From: Blautia pseudococcoides
GTDB lineage: Bacteria > Bacillota > Clostridia > Lachnospirales > Lachnospiraceae
Reading direction: 5' to 3'
Assembly: GCF_001689125.2 (NCBI RefSeq)
Contig: NZ_CP015405.2
Location: 4,552,501 to 4,616,500 of the forward strand
DNA length: 64,000 nucleotides
Part shown: in pieces, positions 18,620 through 27,357 of the stretch
Position numbering within the stretch: position 1 is the stretch's first letter
Layout of the letters: every line of letters starts with the position of its first letter
Position numbers and translations under genes: made by a program
The notes under the pieces: generated by a model
Database searches by the model: none
What the model was told of the DNA's origin: nothing
What the model saw: the letters and a program-made list of their open reading frames with translations, nothing else

Positions 18620-18745
18620 ATGTTTCCCTTCCCTCTCATGGAAGATTGTGTTAAACTAAACAAGGAAAAAGAATGAGAAATGTAACTATTCGGCAGCCAG
18701 ACAAAAAGCCCATCCCCAAGTTGAGGCGTTACGGAGTTTGTTCAT

Positions 18746-18768
18746 AATTGTGAAGGTGCTGAGCAGTT
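18746..18768 (+). repeat. Copy C of the dispersed repeat
   Basis: AATTGTGAAGGTGC followed by TGAGCAGTT resembles the copies at 7141 and 11762. It lies in the gap before the J-domain-like membrane protein gene. Confidence 0.45.
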
Positions 18769-18827
18769 CTGAGGAATTAAAGATACCGGGCAGTGTCCGG
18801 TATAAGGAAAACGATAAGGGATAAAAG

Positions 18828-19448
18828 ATGAAGTTTTTGAAAACAGCAGGGAAAGTGATTGCGGCACCTGTACTTTTCTGCGTATTTTTACTGGCAAGGT
18901 GTTTTCAGTTTTTTTTAAAAGTCTGCGGAGCTTTGGTAACGTTTGTGTGCATTCTGGCAGCAGTGGTTCTGACTATAGGTGTTGTGGCGCAGATAGCACT
19001 GCAGATACAGGGACGCGGTCCGGGAATCGCTGCAATTATGATCAGTGTTCTGATAGCAGCCGTTCTGGCATATGTGCCGGGAGCCGGCGTAGGCGCCGTG
19101 ATGGTGGTGCTGGAGGGTATCTGCAGCTGGATCATGAAGTTCTACAAAACAGCTCTGGAGAGCGTAAATATTGTACATAAAAAGACAGGATATAAATGGG
19201 CGGATTATGACTGGGACAGCAATAAAGTCTATAACAGCGTGAGAAATTCCACCATTGGAGAGAGTGAACGAAAGATACATTACTTTAAGGGCATCCGTTC
19301 ACAGGAGGAACTAAAACGGCGTGCCTGGGCACTCCTAAAGATTTACCAGCCGGACAACCGGTTTGGGGAGGATGAGATAACCAGAAGCATTATGGCGGAA
19401 TATGACTATCTGAAGAAGAAACTTCCAAAAAGCACCGGCGAGGAGTGA
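18828..19448 (+). CDS. Membrane protein with a degenerate J-domain
   Basis: A 206-aa protein of unknown role. Three hydrophobic stretches (about residues 12-32, 33-56 and 62-90) anchor the N-terminal half. The C-terminal 70 residues are soluble. Within them, KGIRSQEELKRRAWALLKIY followed by QPDNRFGEDE, then a helix ending AEYDYLKKKL, resembles a J-domain: helix II, the HPD loop and helix III. The His of HPD is replaced by Gln, so DnaK stimulation is unlikely. This points to a membrane scaffold or to a J-like protein that only binds. The J-domain reading is inference from pattern. Confidence 0.6.
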   Translation: MKFLKTAGKVIAAPVLFCVFLLARCFQFFLKVCGALVTFVCILAAVVLTIGVVAQIALQIQGRGPGIAAIMISVLIAAVLAYVPGAGVGAVMVVLEGICSWIMKFYKTALESVNIVHKKTGYKWADYDWDSNKVYNSVRNSTIGESERKIHYFKGIRSQEELKRRAWALLKIYQPDNRFGEDEITRSIMAEYDYLKKKLPKSTGEE

Positions 19449-19586
19449 TAACAGCTCCCGTACTTTGGGATACTGTACCATGTCCTTCTGTTACATGAGC
19501 TTTTAGAGCCTGAAGGGACAGCTCTCACTTTCGAGCCATGTACTGTGAAAAATGCAAAAAGTTCCAAAAGAATCCTCCCAGATGCG

Positions 19587-19614
19587 TTGACAAGCCCCCC
19601 AAAAAAGTTATAAT
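19587..19614 (+). promoter_or_regulatory. Sigma-A promoter of pduL
   Basis: TTGACA at 19587-19592 and TATAAT at 19609-19614 with a 16-bp spacer, about 70 bases before the pduL start. Confidence 0.8.
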
Positions 19615-19687
19615 TAAGAATAGAGAACGTTCTGAAAAAGATGTCAATTCAGAATGAGAATTGAAATCATTGTGTGGAGGATATGAA

Positions 19688-20257
19688 ATGAAAGTATTAG
19701 TAGAAACATCTGCAAGACATTTACATTTATCTCAGGAACATCTGGAGATTCTGTTTGGTAAAGGCCATGAGCTGACTGTTAAAAAAATGCTGAGCCAGCC
19801 GGGACAGTTTGCATGTGAAGAGAAAGTTGAAGTGATCGGTTCCAAAGGCAGCCTGAAAATGTCCGTTTTAGGACCAGTCAGAAAGGATACACAGATCGAG
19901 GTATCCCTGACAGATGCAAGAAGCCTCGGCGTAGCTGCTCCGATCCGTGAGTCCGGCGATATCGCAGGTACAGGTGCATGTAAGTTAGTTGGACCGGAAG
20001 GTGAAGTAGAACTGACAGAGGGCGTGATCGCTGCAAAACGCCATGTACATATGACTCCGGAAGATGCTGAAAAAGCAGGCGTGAAAGACAAAGATATGGT
20101 TAAACTGGACATTGAATCTCCTAACGGAAGATCCCTGACTTTCGGTGATGTAGTAGTCCGCGTAAGCGCATCCTACGCAACAGCAGCACACATTGATACA
20201 GATGAAGCTAACGCTTTAGCTCCTGGAAAAGAGTGCTACGGAGAAATGACGAAATAA
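19688..20257 (+). CDS. pduL: Phosphotransacylase, PduL type
   Basis: Transfers an acyl group between CoA and phosphate (acetyl- or propanoyl-CoA to the acyl phosphate). The sequence carries the family's paired metal-binding His motifs, SARHLHLS near the N-terminus and AAKRHVHMTPEDAEKAG in the middle. The start at 19688 (MKVLVETS) follows GGAGG; the protein is 189 aa. It has no N-terminal encapsulation helix and no microcompartment genes nearby, so it is probably a cytosolic enzyme used for acetate and ATP formation, standing in for the Pta type. It is monocistronic between a clear promoter and terminator. Confidence 0.92.
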   Translation: MKVLVETSARHLHLSQEHLEILFGKGHELTVKKMLSQPGQFACEEKVEVIGSKGSLKMSVLGPVRKDTQIEVSLTDARSLGVAAPIRESGDIAGTGACKLVGPEGEVELTEGVIAAKRHVHMTPEDAEKAGVKDKDMVKLDIESPNGRSLTFGDVVVRVSASYATAAHIDTDEANALAPGKECYGEMTK

Positions 20258-20290
20258 TCAAAAAAGCAATCATATAATTTCAACAGCTTT

Positions 20291-20318
20291 GCGCCCGGTA
20301 TTTTCCGGGCGCTTTTTT
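20291..20318 (+). terminator. Terminator of pduL
   Basis: A perfect 8-bp stem GCGCCCGG / CCGGGCGC with a 6-base loop, followed by six Ts. Confidence 0.92.
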
Positions 20319-20528
20319 CGCTGCAATTCCGCTGCAAAAAGAATATTGACAGACCCATTGAACTCTGCTGATCTAAGAACATATTCAAAAGCGTTCTGCT
20401 TTTTATATCTGCGCAGTTTCTGCGGTTTTCCACATTTTAAGATTTATAACAGGAAGTTGGTGAGGCCTTTGTAAATGTTTTTATATTATAATTCCCATTC
20501 TATAAGGATATAATAAGAGGAGAAACAC

Positions 20529-21398
20529 ATGAGTGATATTGCATATCAAAACAAAGATATTACACTGAAATATTTTGCAGATACACTGATAGACAAAAGC
20601 CTTGCTGTGTATGGACTGCCGCATATACGGATCAAGGACTGCAGACCTACAAACCTCCCTGCTATAGAAGCCAATGAATTAAGGCTGGATAATCTATTTA
20701 TCCTTGAGGATGGATCATGGTTCGCAGAGACCCGTAGCATGCCGAACCCAACGCCCCGCCGTGCCCGGGAAGCCCGGCGGGCTCAAGGATGTGGTAAAAT
20801 ATGTAAACTACATAGCCAGGATCTTAAAGCGTTTCATCTCATTATCTTTTCAACAGATATCGGAGAGGTAGATCCTGATATTATGGATGTGGGATGTATG
20901 CAGCTTAAAATAGAGCCTGCATATCTTCTGGGGATTGATACAGAGGAGGTGTTCCGAAAAGTACAGGACAAAATAAAAAACAAGGAAGTCCTTGGCGATG
21001 ATGAATTACTGGAGCTGATCATCTTGCCGCTGACCGTAAAAGGAAGAGAAGAAAAACAGGCCTTGGCGGAGAAAACAGTGGAGCTGGCATTATGATGAGG
21101 GCATTGAGATGGGGTTGGAAAAAGGAATGGCCCAAGGCAAAGCAGATTTGATTCGCTGTATAAGAAAAAAGTAAAGAAAGGTTATGCGGCAATAGAAATT
21201 GCAGAGGTACTGGAAACAGATGTCTTACATGTTAAGCAGATTGCGGATCTTATGCAGAACTATCCTGAGGACTCTGATGTAGAGATCGCAGCCAGGCTTT
21301 TAAGAGGAGAAAAACAGGAGCAGGCTGTACGGCAAATGGATCATCCCGCACAAAAAGTAAATATATGGTATAGGAAAGCCGAAGAAGGAAGATATTAA
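20529..21398 (+). pseudogene. Broken Rpn-type PD-(D/E)XK nuclease (transposase-like) gene
   Basis: The N-terminal part (from ATG 20529, ITLKYFADTLIDKSL) and the middle (LIIFSTDIGEVDPDIMDVG, then LELIILPLTVKGREEKQ) match the Rpn/YhgA-like family of recombination-promoting nucleases. It is interrupted at about 20745-20790 by a GC-rich palindromic stretch. Just after it the expected family sequence VVKYVNYIARILKR is in another frame. A stop at 21095 is followed by EGIEMGLEKGMAQGKADL in a shifted frame, a second stop, and then VKKGYAAIEIAEVL in yet another frame, ending at 21398. At least three frame breaks make it non-functional. Confidence 0.85.
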
Positions 21399-21566
21399 AA
21401 GCAGATATCTTTCTGTCCTCGGCTTTTTCTATTATCCACGGTGGCAGGAAAATACGAATGACTGAATATGACTGATTATAGAAGAATAGGTCTTAATGAG
21501 TATTTAAATGTTCAAAACTGTGCATATTGCACCAAAATAAACCGTGATTTTCGTGAATTAATCTGA

Positions 21567-21595
21567 TTGAATTTGAACGATTATGGTTGTATAAT
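21567..21595 (+). promoter_or_regulatory. Promoter of the fructose operon
   Basis: TTGAAT at 21567-21572 and TATAAT at 21590-21595, spacer 17. The fruK start is 56 bases downstream of the -10. This is the probable target of the DeoR repressor at the operon's end, although no clear repressor site was picked out. Confidence 0.7.
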
Positions 21596-21650
21596 ACAGA
21601 TAGTTAATAAAACAGAGATAGCCGGAACAACCGGACAGGAGGGAAGCCAT

Positions 21651-22553
21651 ATGATTTATACGGTCACATTTAATCCGTCACTGGATTATATCGTTTCCGT
21701 TGAGGATTTTCAGCTTGGCATGACTAACAGGACAGATTCCGAACTGCTGCTGCCGGGCGGCAAGGGGATCAATGTATCCACAGTGCTGAAGAATCTGGGG
21801 ATTGAAAATACCGCCCTGGGATTTACCGCCGGATTTACAGGCAATGAGATCCGCAGGAAAGTGGAGGAGATTGGCGTGAAGGCGGACTTCATCCAGATCC
21901 GGGAAGGGGTCTCCAGAATCAACCTGAAGCTGAAATCCATTGACGGTACAGAGATTAACGGACAGGGGCCGGACATAGGAAAAGAAAAAGTAGAGGAACT
22001 TCTGAGCAGACTGGACGGACTGCGTGAGGGGGATGTGCTGGTCCTGGCAGGCAGTATACCGGCATCCATGCCGGATGACATTTATAAGAACATCATGAAA
22101 CGTCTCACCGGAAAAGGGATCATGATTGCGGTGGATGCCACCAGGGATTTGCTGGTCAATGTATTGGAATACCATCCGTTTCTGATAAAACCCAATAATC
22201 ATGAACTTGGAGAAATATTTGATGCAGAGATCAAGACCAGGGAGGAAGTCATTCCCTATGCCAGAAAGCTGCAGGAGATGGGCGCATGTAATGTGCTGGT
22301 ATCCATGGCAGGGGAAGGCGCGGTACTGGCAGCCTCAGACGGAAGCTGTCATATGGCCCCGGCCCCCAAAGGAAATCTTGTGAACGCTGTGGGAGCAGGG
22401 GATTCCATGGTAGCCGGATTTCTGGCCGGTTGGATGGAGAAAAAGGATTATGTCCATGCATTTCATATGGGAATCGCAGCGGGAAGCGCCAGCGCATTTT
22501 CAGAATATCTGGCAAAACGTGAGGAAATAGAAGCTGTCTACCAAACCATATAA
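21651..22553 (+). CDS. fruK: 1-phosphofructokinase
   Basis: A PfkB-family sugar kinase of 300 aa that phosphorylates fructose 1-phosphate to fructose 1,6-bisphosphate. ATG 21651 follows GGAGGG and gives MIYTVTFNPSLDYIVSV, the typical 1-phosphofructokinase or tagatose-6-phosphate-kinase opening. LLPGGKGINVSTVLKNLG is the substrate-binding signature and VNAVGAGDSMVAGFLAG the C-terminal PfkB signature with the catalytic Asp. The neighbouring fructose-type EIIABC identifies it as FruK. It is the first gene of the operon. Confidence 0.93.
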   Translation: MIYTVTFNPSLDYIVSVEDFQLGMTNRTDSELLLPGGKGINVSTVLKNLGIENTALGFTAGFTGNEIRRKVEEIGVKADFIQIREGVSRINLKLKSIDGTEINGQGPDIGKEKVEELLSRLDGLREGDVLVLAGSIPASMPDDIYKNIMKRLTGKGIMIAVDATRDLLVNVLEYHPFLIKPNNHELGEIFDAEIKTREEVIPYARKLQEMGACNVLVSMAGEGAVLAASDGSCHMAPAPKGNLVNAVGAGDSMVAGFLAGWMEKKDYVHAFHMGIAAGSASAFSEYLAKREEIEAVYQTI

Positions 22554-22568
22554 AGGAAGGAAACAAGT

Positions 22569-24482
22569 ATGAGAATAACGGATTTACTGGACAAGAGAAG
22601 TATTTCCCTGAATGGTGCGCCTAAAAGTAAAGAGGAGGCACTTGACCAGGTAGTCGCCCTGATGGCAAAGAGCGGTAAGATCAATGATGAGGAGGCCTAC
22701 AGAAAGCAGGTCTACGCAAGGGAGGAGGAGAGCACCACAGGAATTGGTGAGGGGATCGCCATTCCCCACGGAAAATGTGACGCGGTTGACAGACCCGGCC
22801 TTGCAGCCATGGTGGTGAAGGACGGCGTTGACTTTGAGGCCCTGGACGGCGAGCCGGTGACCCTTATTTTTCTGATCGCGGCGCCCAATACAAAAGACAA
22901 TGTACATCTGGATGTACTCAGTAAGCTGTCGGTTTTAATGATGGATGAGGCATTTTCCGATTCCCTGAGAAACGCCCGGACTGTGGATGAATTTCTGGAG
23001 ATCATAGATAAAGCAGATGATGAAAAACCGGATATTGATGAGCGCCTGACAGAGCCTGCCACAGAGCAGACAGGACAGGCAAAGATTCTGGCTGTCACCT
23101 CCTGCCCAACAGGAATTGCACATACTTATATGGCGGCAGAAGGGATCGAGAAAGCGGCTAAGGCTAAGGGATGTTTCGTGAAAGTGGAGACGAGAGGTTC
23201 AGGCGGCGCCAAGAATGTGCTGACAGACCAAGAGATCCGGGAAGCAGACTGCATCATTGTGGCTGCTGACGCCCAGGTCCCCATGGACCGCTTTGACGGC
23301 AAAAAAGTGATCGAGTGTCAGGTTTCGGACGGAATCAGTAAGGCGGACGCTCTGCTTGAGAGAGCTGTAAACGGAGATGCCCCTATATATCACGCTTCCG
23401 GCGCAGTGCAGAAGACTTCCCAGGGAAAGAGCAGCGGCAGCGTAGGCCACCAGATTTATACCCAGCTCATGAACGGTGTATCCCATATGCTCCCCTTTGT
23501 GGTGGGCGGCGGTATCCTGATCGCCATAGCCTTTCTGATCGACGGTTTCAGTGTGGATATGAATTCCCTGCCCATTGACCAGAGGGCGGATTTCGGTACC
23601 ATCACCCCGGTAGCGGCCCTGTTTAAAAGTATCGGCGGTACAGCATTTGCATTCATGCTTCCGGTCCTGGCGGGATTCATTGCCATGGCAATCGGCGACA
23701 GGCCTGCCCTGGCGGTTGGATTTGTGGGCGGTATGATCGCTTCCCAGGGACAGTCCGGTTTCCTGGGAGCCCTGGCGGCAGGTTTTGCGGCGGGATATCT
23801 TATCAGGCTGCTGCGCAAATTGTGTGATAAGCTTCCCCAGGCCATCGAGAAGATTGCTCCGGTCCTGATTTATCCGGTGGTGGGAATTCTGCTCATGGGT
23901 CTTCTCATGGCCTTTGTGGTGGAGCCGCTCATGGGCGGTATCAACACTGCGCTGAACAATGGTTTGACAAGCATGAGCGGGTCCAGTAAGATTGTTTTAG
24001 GACTGATCCTGGGCGCTATGATGGCTATAGATATGGGAGGTCCCTTTAACAAGGCAGCTTATGTGTTCGGAACAGCATCCATTGCTGCCGGAAACTACGA
24101 TATAATGGCAGCGGTCATGATCGGGGGTATGACACCACCCTGCGCCATTGCCCTGGCAACCCTGTTGTTTCAGAATAAATTTACAAAAGAACAGAGGGAA
24201 GCAGGCCCTACCAACTTTATTATGGGCCTGGCCTTCATCACAGAGGGAGCGATCCCCTTTGCGGCATCCGACCCGCTTCATGTGATCCCGGCATGTATGA
24301 TCGGCTCCGGTGTGGCCGGTGCGCTGAGTATGCTCTTTCACTGTACATTGATGGCTCCTCACGGCGGAATCTTCGTCTTCCCTGTGGTGGGCAATGCTGT
24401 CATGTACCTGGTGGCGCTTGTGGCAGGAACTGTTGTATCCGCAGGTCTGCTGGGAGCTTTTAAAAGGAAAGTAACGGAATAA
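22569..24482 (+). CDS. fruA: PTS fructose transporter, fused EIIABC
   Basis: A 637-aa phosphotransferase permease with domain order A-B-C. The EIIA domain (1-150) has its phospho-His in GIAIPHGK. The EIIB domain (about 175-270) opens KILAVTSCPTGIAHTYMAAE with the phospho-Cys. The EIIC domain (about 300-637) is the membrane channel, with substrate-site GGMTPPCAIALA and the family stretch ITEGAIPFAASDP. It brings in fructose as fructose 1-phosphate for FruK. It is followed after 28 bases by an HPr gene. Confidence 0.95.
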   Translation: MRITDLLDKRSISLNGAPKSKEEALDQVVALMAKSGKINDEEAYRKQVYAREEESTTGIGEGIAIPHGKCDAVDRPGLAAMVVKDGVDFEALDGEPVTLIFLIAAPNTKDNVHLDVLSKLSVLMMDEAFSDSLRNARTVDEFLEIIDKADDEKPDIDERLTEPATEQTGQAKILAVTSCPTGIAHTYMAAEGIEKAAKAKGCFVKVETRGSGGAKNVLTDQEIREADCIIVAADAQVPMDRFDGKKVIECQVSDGISKADALLERAVNGDAPIYHASGAVQKTSQGKSSGSVGHQIYTQLMNGVSHMLPFVVGGGILIAIAFLIDGFSVDMNSLPIDQRADFGTITPVAALFKSIGGTAFAFMLPVLAGFIAMAIGDRPALAVGFVGGMIASQGQSGFLGALAAGFAAGYLIRLLRKLCDKLPQAIEKIAPVLIYPVVGILLMGLLMAFVVEPLMGGINTALNNGLTSMSGSSKIVLGLILGAMMAIDMGGPFNKAAYVFGTASIAAGNYDIMAAVMIGGMTPPCAIALATLLFQNKFTKEQREAGPTNFIMGLAFITEGAIPFAASDPLHVIPACMIGSGVAGALSMLFHCTLMAPHGGIFVFPVVGNAVMYLVALVAGTVVSAGLLGAFKRKVTE

Positions 24483-24510
24483 GAAAATCATATAAAAGGA
24501 GAGAAATACC

Positions 24511-24768
24511 ATGAAAGAATTTAATTACACCATCACAGACCCGGAAGGAATCCATGCACGTCCGGCAGGAGAATTAGTCAAAGTGGCAAAAGGATTTGCC
24601 AGCAGCATCAAGCTGGTGAAGGATCAAAAAGAGGGAGACTGCAAGAGAATTTTCGGCATTATGGGCCTTGGGGTGAAACAAGGACAGGAAGTGATCCTGA
24701 CCTTTGAAGGGGAAGATGAAGAGGCTGCTTATGAGGCAGTGAGCAAATTCATGCAGGAAAATCTGTAA
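24511..24768 (+). CDS. HPr-like phosphocarrier with Arg at position 46
   Basis: An 85-aa HPr. The phospho-acceptor His15 is present in GIHARPAG. At the HPr-kinase site, where Firmicute HPr normally has Ser46 in KSIxGxMSLG, this protein reads CKRIFGIMGLG with Arg46. It can thus carry phosphate from EI to FruA but should not be phosphorylated by HPrK or act as a CcpA co-repressor. It resembles the HPr domain of enterobacterial FPr. Its place between fruA and ptsI makes it a dedicated fructose phosphocarrier. A strong hairpin-terminator follows. Confidence 0.92.
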   Translation: MKEFNYTITDPEGIHARPAGELVKVAKGFASSIKLVKDQKEGDCKRIFGIMGLGVKQGQEVILTFEGEDEEAAYEAVSKFMQENL

Positions 24769-24797
24769 TCAGGGCAAAACACATTCAAGTAGGCAAT

Positions 24798-24832
24798 GAG
24801 CTGCTGCAGAGAATAGCTGCAGCAGCTCTTTT
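24798..24832 (+). terminator. Terminator or attenuator between HPr and EI
   Basis: A perfect 11-bp stem GAGCTGCTGCA / TGCAGCAGCTC with a 9-base loop and a TTTT tail. It should limit read-through from fruKA-HPr into the EI gene. Confidence 0.8.
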
Positions 24833-24843
24833 CAGGCTGAAGT

Positions 24844-24869
24844 GCGTTTGAAAATCCGGTTTCAAACGC
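24844..24869 (+). other. Perfect hairpin before the EI ribosome site
   Basis: GCGTTTGAAA / TTTCAAACGC, a 10-bp stem with 6-base loop, ends about 11 bases before the EI Shine-Dalgarno. It has no T-run, so it is not a terminator. It may protect the 3' segment of mRNA or be an operator for a dimeric regulator. Confidence 0.6.
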
Positions 24870-24893
24870 GCTTACGGGGAAAGGAGCACAGAG

Positions 24894-26546
24894 ATGGAAG
24901 AATATAGAGGAAAAAGTGTATTTGGCGGTATTGCCATTGGAAAAATATGTGTTTACCAGAAAGGGGAGCAGCAGGTAAAACGCGTAAAGACAGAGGACAC
25001 AGAGGGGGAAATGCAGCGCTACACACAGGCAAAAGAGGAAGCGGTGAGACAGTTAAAAACTCTGTATGAGAAGGCCGTAAAAGAGGTGGGTGAAGCAAAC
25101 GCTGCTATTTTTGAGATCCATCAGATGATGCTTGAGGATGATGACTACAATGAATCTGTTGAGAACATTATCAGGACCCAGAAAGTGAATGCAGAGTATG
25201 CGGTTGCCGCAACCAGTGATAATTTCTCCCAGATGTTCGCCTCCATGGAGGATGATTACATGAGGGAGCGTGCTGCTGATGTAAAAGATATTTCCGAGCG
25301 TATACTGGCAGTCCTGGGCGGCGGTGCAAAAAGTACGGTGAACACAGAGGAGCCGGTCATTATTCTGGCAGATGACCTGGCACCCTCTGAGACCGTACAG
25401 CTTGATAAGGACAAAGTGCTCTCCTTTGTCACAGTACACGGCTCTGTAAACTCCCATACAGCCATTCTGGCCCGTACTATGGGGATTCCCGCCCTTATTG
25501 GCACACAGATTCCCCTGGATGCGCAGGTGGACGGAAAGCTTGCCGTGGTGGATGGGGCGAACGGTGCGGTCTATGTAGACCCGGACCCGGAATTCCTTTC
25601 TGAAATGCAGAGACGCCGGCAGGAGGAAGAGGAGAAAAAAGAACTTCTCCAGCAGTTGAAGGGAAAAGAAAATATAACGCTTGACGGTAAAAAAGTCATG
25701 CTATATGCTAATATTGGAAATATAAAAGATCTGGCTACTGTCATACAGAACGATGCCGGCGGGATCGGCCTTTTCAGAAGCGAATTCATCTATCTGGAGA
25801 AGGAAGATTATCCGACCGAGGAGGACCAGTTTAAGATTTATAAAACTGTTGCTGAGACCATGGCCGGAAAACGTGTCATTATCCGTACCCTGGATATCGG
25901 CGCTGACAAAAAGTGCGGCTATTTTGAGATGGATGAAGAGGAAAACCCTGCTCTGGGCTACCGTGCCATCCGCATCTGCCTGACCCGTCCGGAGATATTC
26001 AAGACACAGCTTAGGGCCCTGTTCCGTGCTGCCGTGTACGGAAATCTGGCAGTTATGTATCCCATGATAACAAGCCTGTGGGAAATAAAGCGGATAAAGG
26101 AGATAGCCGGGGAAGTCAAAGCGGAGCTTACTGAGCAGAACATGGAGTTTCGGGTGCCTGAGCAGGGCATTATGATAGAGACACCGGCAGCCGTGATGGT
26201 GAGCGCTGACCTGGCAGAAGAGGTGGACTTTTTCAGCATCGGAACCAATGACCTGACCCAGTACACCCTGGCTGTTGACCGTCAGAATCCCAAACTGGAT
26301 GAGTTTTATGATCCCCATCACCCGGCTGTCCTTTCTATGATCCGGATAACTGTGGAGAATGCCCACAGGGCAGGCATCTGGGCAGGCATCTGCGGGGAGC
26401 TGGGAGCGGATCTGAGCCTTACCAAAGAGTTTCTGGCTATGGGAGTGGATGAACTCTCTGTTTCACCGGGGCATATCCTCCCAATCCGCAAGATTGTTCT
26501 GGAGACAGATGTAGAAGAATACAAGAGGAAGAAAAATGCTGACTGA
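24894..26546 (+). CDS. ptsI: PTS enzyme I
   Basis: Phosphoenolpyruvate-protein phosphotransferase, 550 aa. The N-terminal HPr-binding and phospho-His domain has the active His in GSVNSHTAILARTMGIPA. The C-terminal PEP-binding barrel has the Arg of GLFRSEF, IRTLDIGADK, and the PEP-utiliser signature DFFSIGTNDLTQYTLAVDR, and the catalytic Cys in WAGICGELGAD. It is slightly shorter than the housekeeping EI (about 570) and may be a fructose-dedicated copy; whether another ptsI exists cannot be seen here. It overlaps the repressor gene by 11 bases. Confidence 0.94.
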   Translation: MEEYRGKSVFGGIAIGKICVYQKGEQQVKRVKTEDTEGEMQRYTQAKEEAVRQLKTLYEKAVKEVGEANAAIFEIHQMMLEDDDYNESVENIIRTQKVNAEYAVAATSDNFSQMFASMEDDYMRERAADVKDISERILAVLGGGAKSTVNTEEPVIILADDLAPSETVQLDKDKVLSFVTVHGSVNSHTAILARTMGIPALIGTQIPLDAQVDGKLAVVDGANGAVYVDPDPEFLSEMQRRRQEEEEKKELLQQLKGKENITLDGKKVMLYANIGNIKDLATVIQNDAGGIGLFRSEFIYLEKEDYPTEEDQFKIYKTVAETMAGKRVIIRTLDIGADKKCGYFEMDEEENPALGYRAIRICLTRPEIFKTQLRALFRAAVYGNLAVMYPMITSLWEIKRIKEIAGEVKAELTEQNMEFRVPEQGIMIETPAAVMVSADLAEEVDFFSIGTNDLTQYTLAVDRQNPKLDEFYDPHHPAVLSMIRITVENAHRAGIWAGICGELGADLSLTKEFLAMGVDELSVSPGHILPIRKIVLETDVEEYKRKKNAD

Positions 26547-27282
26547 GAAACGTTTTGAAGAAATACTGAAACTTCTGGATGAAAAGAAGAGTATTACAGT
26601 CACGGAGATAAAGGAAATGCTGAACACCTCAGAGTCCACCATCCGCCGTGACCTGACAGCCCTGGACCGGGCGGGAAAGCTGGTAAAGGTTTTCGGCGGA
26701 GCGGTGGCAGTGGACGCGGCGTTCACGGCTGCTGAGCCCTCCGTTGCCCAGAAAGTGGGGGTAAATAAGGAGGAGAAGCAGGCCATTGCCCGCTATGCCG
26801 CCTCCCTGATCGTTCCGGATGATTTTATATATCTGGATGCCGGAACCACCACAGGATATATGATCGACTATGTCACAGAAAAATCCGTAACCTTTGTGAC
26901 AAATGCCGTATCTCATGCACAACGCCTGGCAGCTCTTAATTTCCGTGTTCTTTTGATCGGCGGAGAGCTGAAGGGAACCACAGAGGCTGTGGTGGGCAAC
27001 CAGGCGATCCTAAGCCTCCAGACCTTTCATTTCACAAAAGGTTTCTTCGGCACAAACGGCGTCAGCAGAAAATCAGGCTATACAACACCGGATCACAATG
27101 AGGCCCTGGTTAAAAAGACAGCCCTGGAACAGTCGGGGAGGCGCTATATCCTGGCGGACGCGGCAAAGTTTGGTAACATCAGCTCCGTCACCTTTGCGAC
27201 TTTTGATGCCGCTGAGGTTCTGACAGACCAGGCACCCCCGGAATCCTTCGGAGGATGCAGGAATATCCTTGTTATCAAATGA
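26536..27282 (+). CDS. fruR: DeoR-family repressor of the fructose operon
   Basis: A 248-aa regulator with an N-terminal DeoR helix-turn-helix (SITVTEIKEMLNTSESTIRRDLTAL) and a C-terminal sugar-phosphate sensor domain of the DeoRC type, including LDAGTTTGYM and FFGTNGVS. It presumably senses fructose 1-phosphate and controls the operon. In many Firmicutes this gene comes first; here it is last and overlaps ptsI. Confidence 0.9.
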   Translation: MLTEKRFEEILKLLDEKKSITVTEIKEMLNTSESTIRRDLTALDRAGKLVKVFGGAVAVDAAFTAAEPSVAQKVGVNKEEKQAIARYAASLIVPDDFIYLDAGTTTGYMIDYVTEKSVTFVTNAVSHAQRLAALNFRVLLIGGELKGTTEAVVGNQAILSLQTFHFTKGFFGTNGVSRKSGYTTPDHNEALVKKTALEQSGRRYILADAAKFGNISSVTFATFDAAEVLTDQAPPESFGGCRNILVIK

Positions 27283-27289
27283 AAACCAT

Positions 27290-27338
27290 AAAAGCACCGA
27301 GGAACAGCGTGCAGCGTGCCCTGTTCTGCGGTGCTTTT
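27290..27338 (+). terminator. Bidirectional-type terminator after fruR
   Basis: AAAAGCACCG (27290-27299) pairs with CGGTGCTTTT (27329-27338), with inner GAACAG/CTGTTC pairing. Confidence 0.88.
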
Positions 27339-27357
27339 CTGCGTATAGAATACGCCG

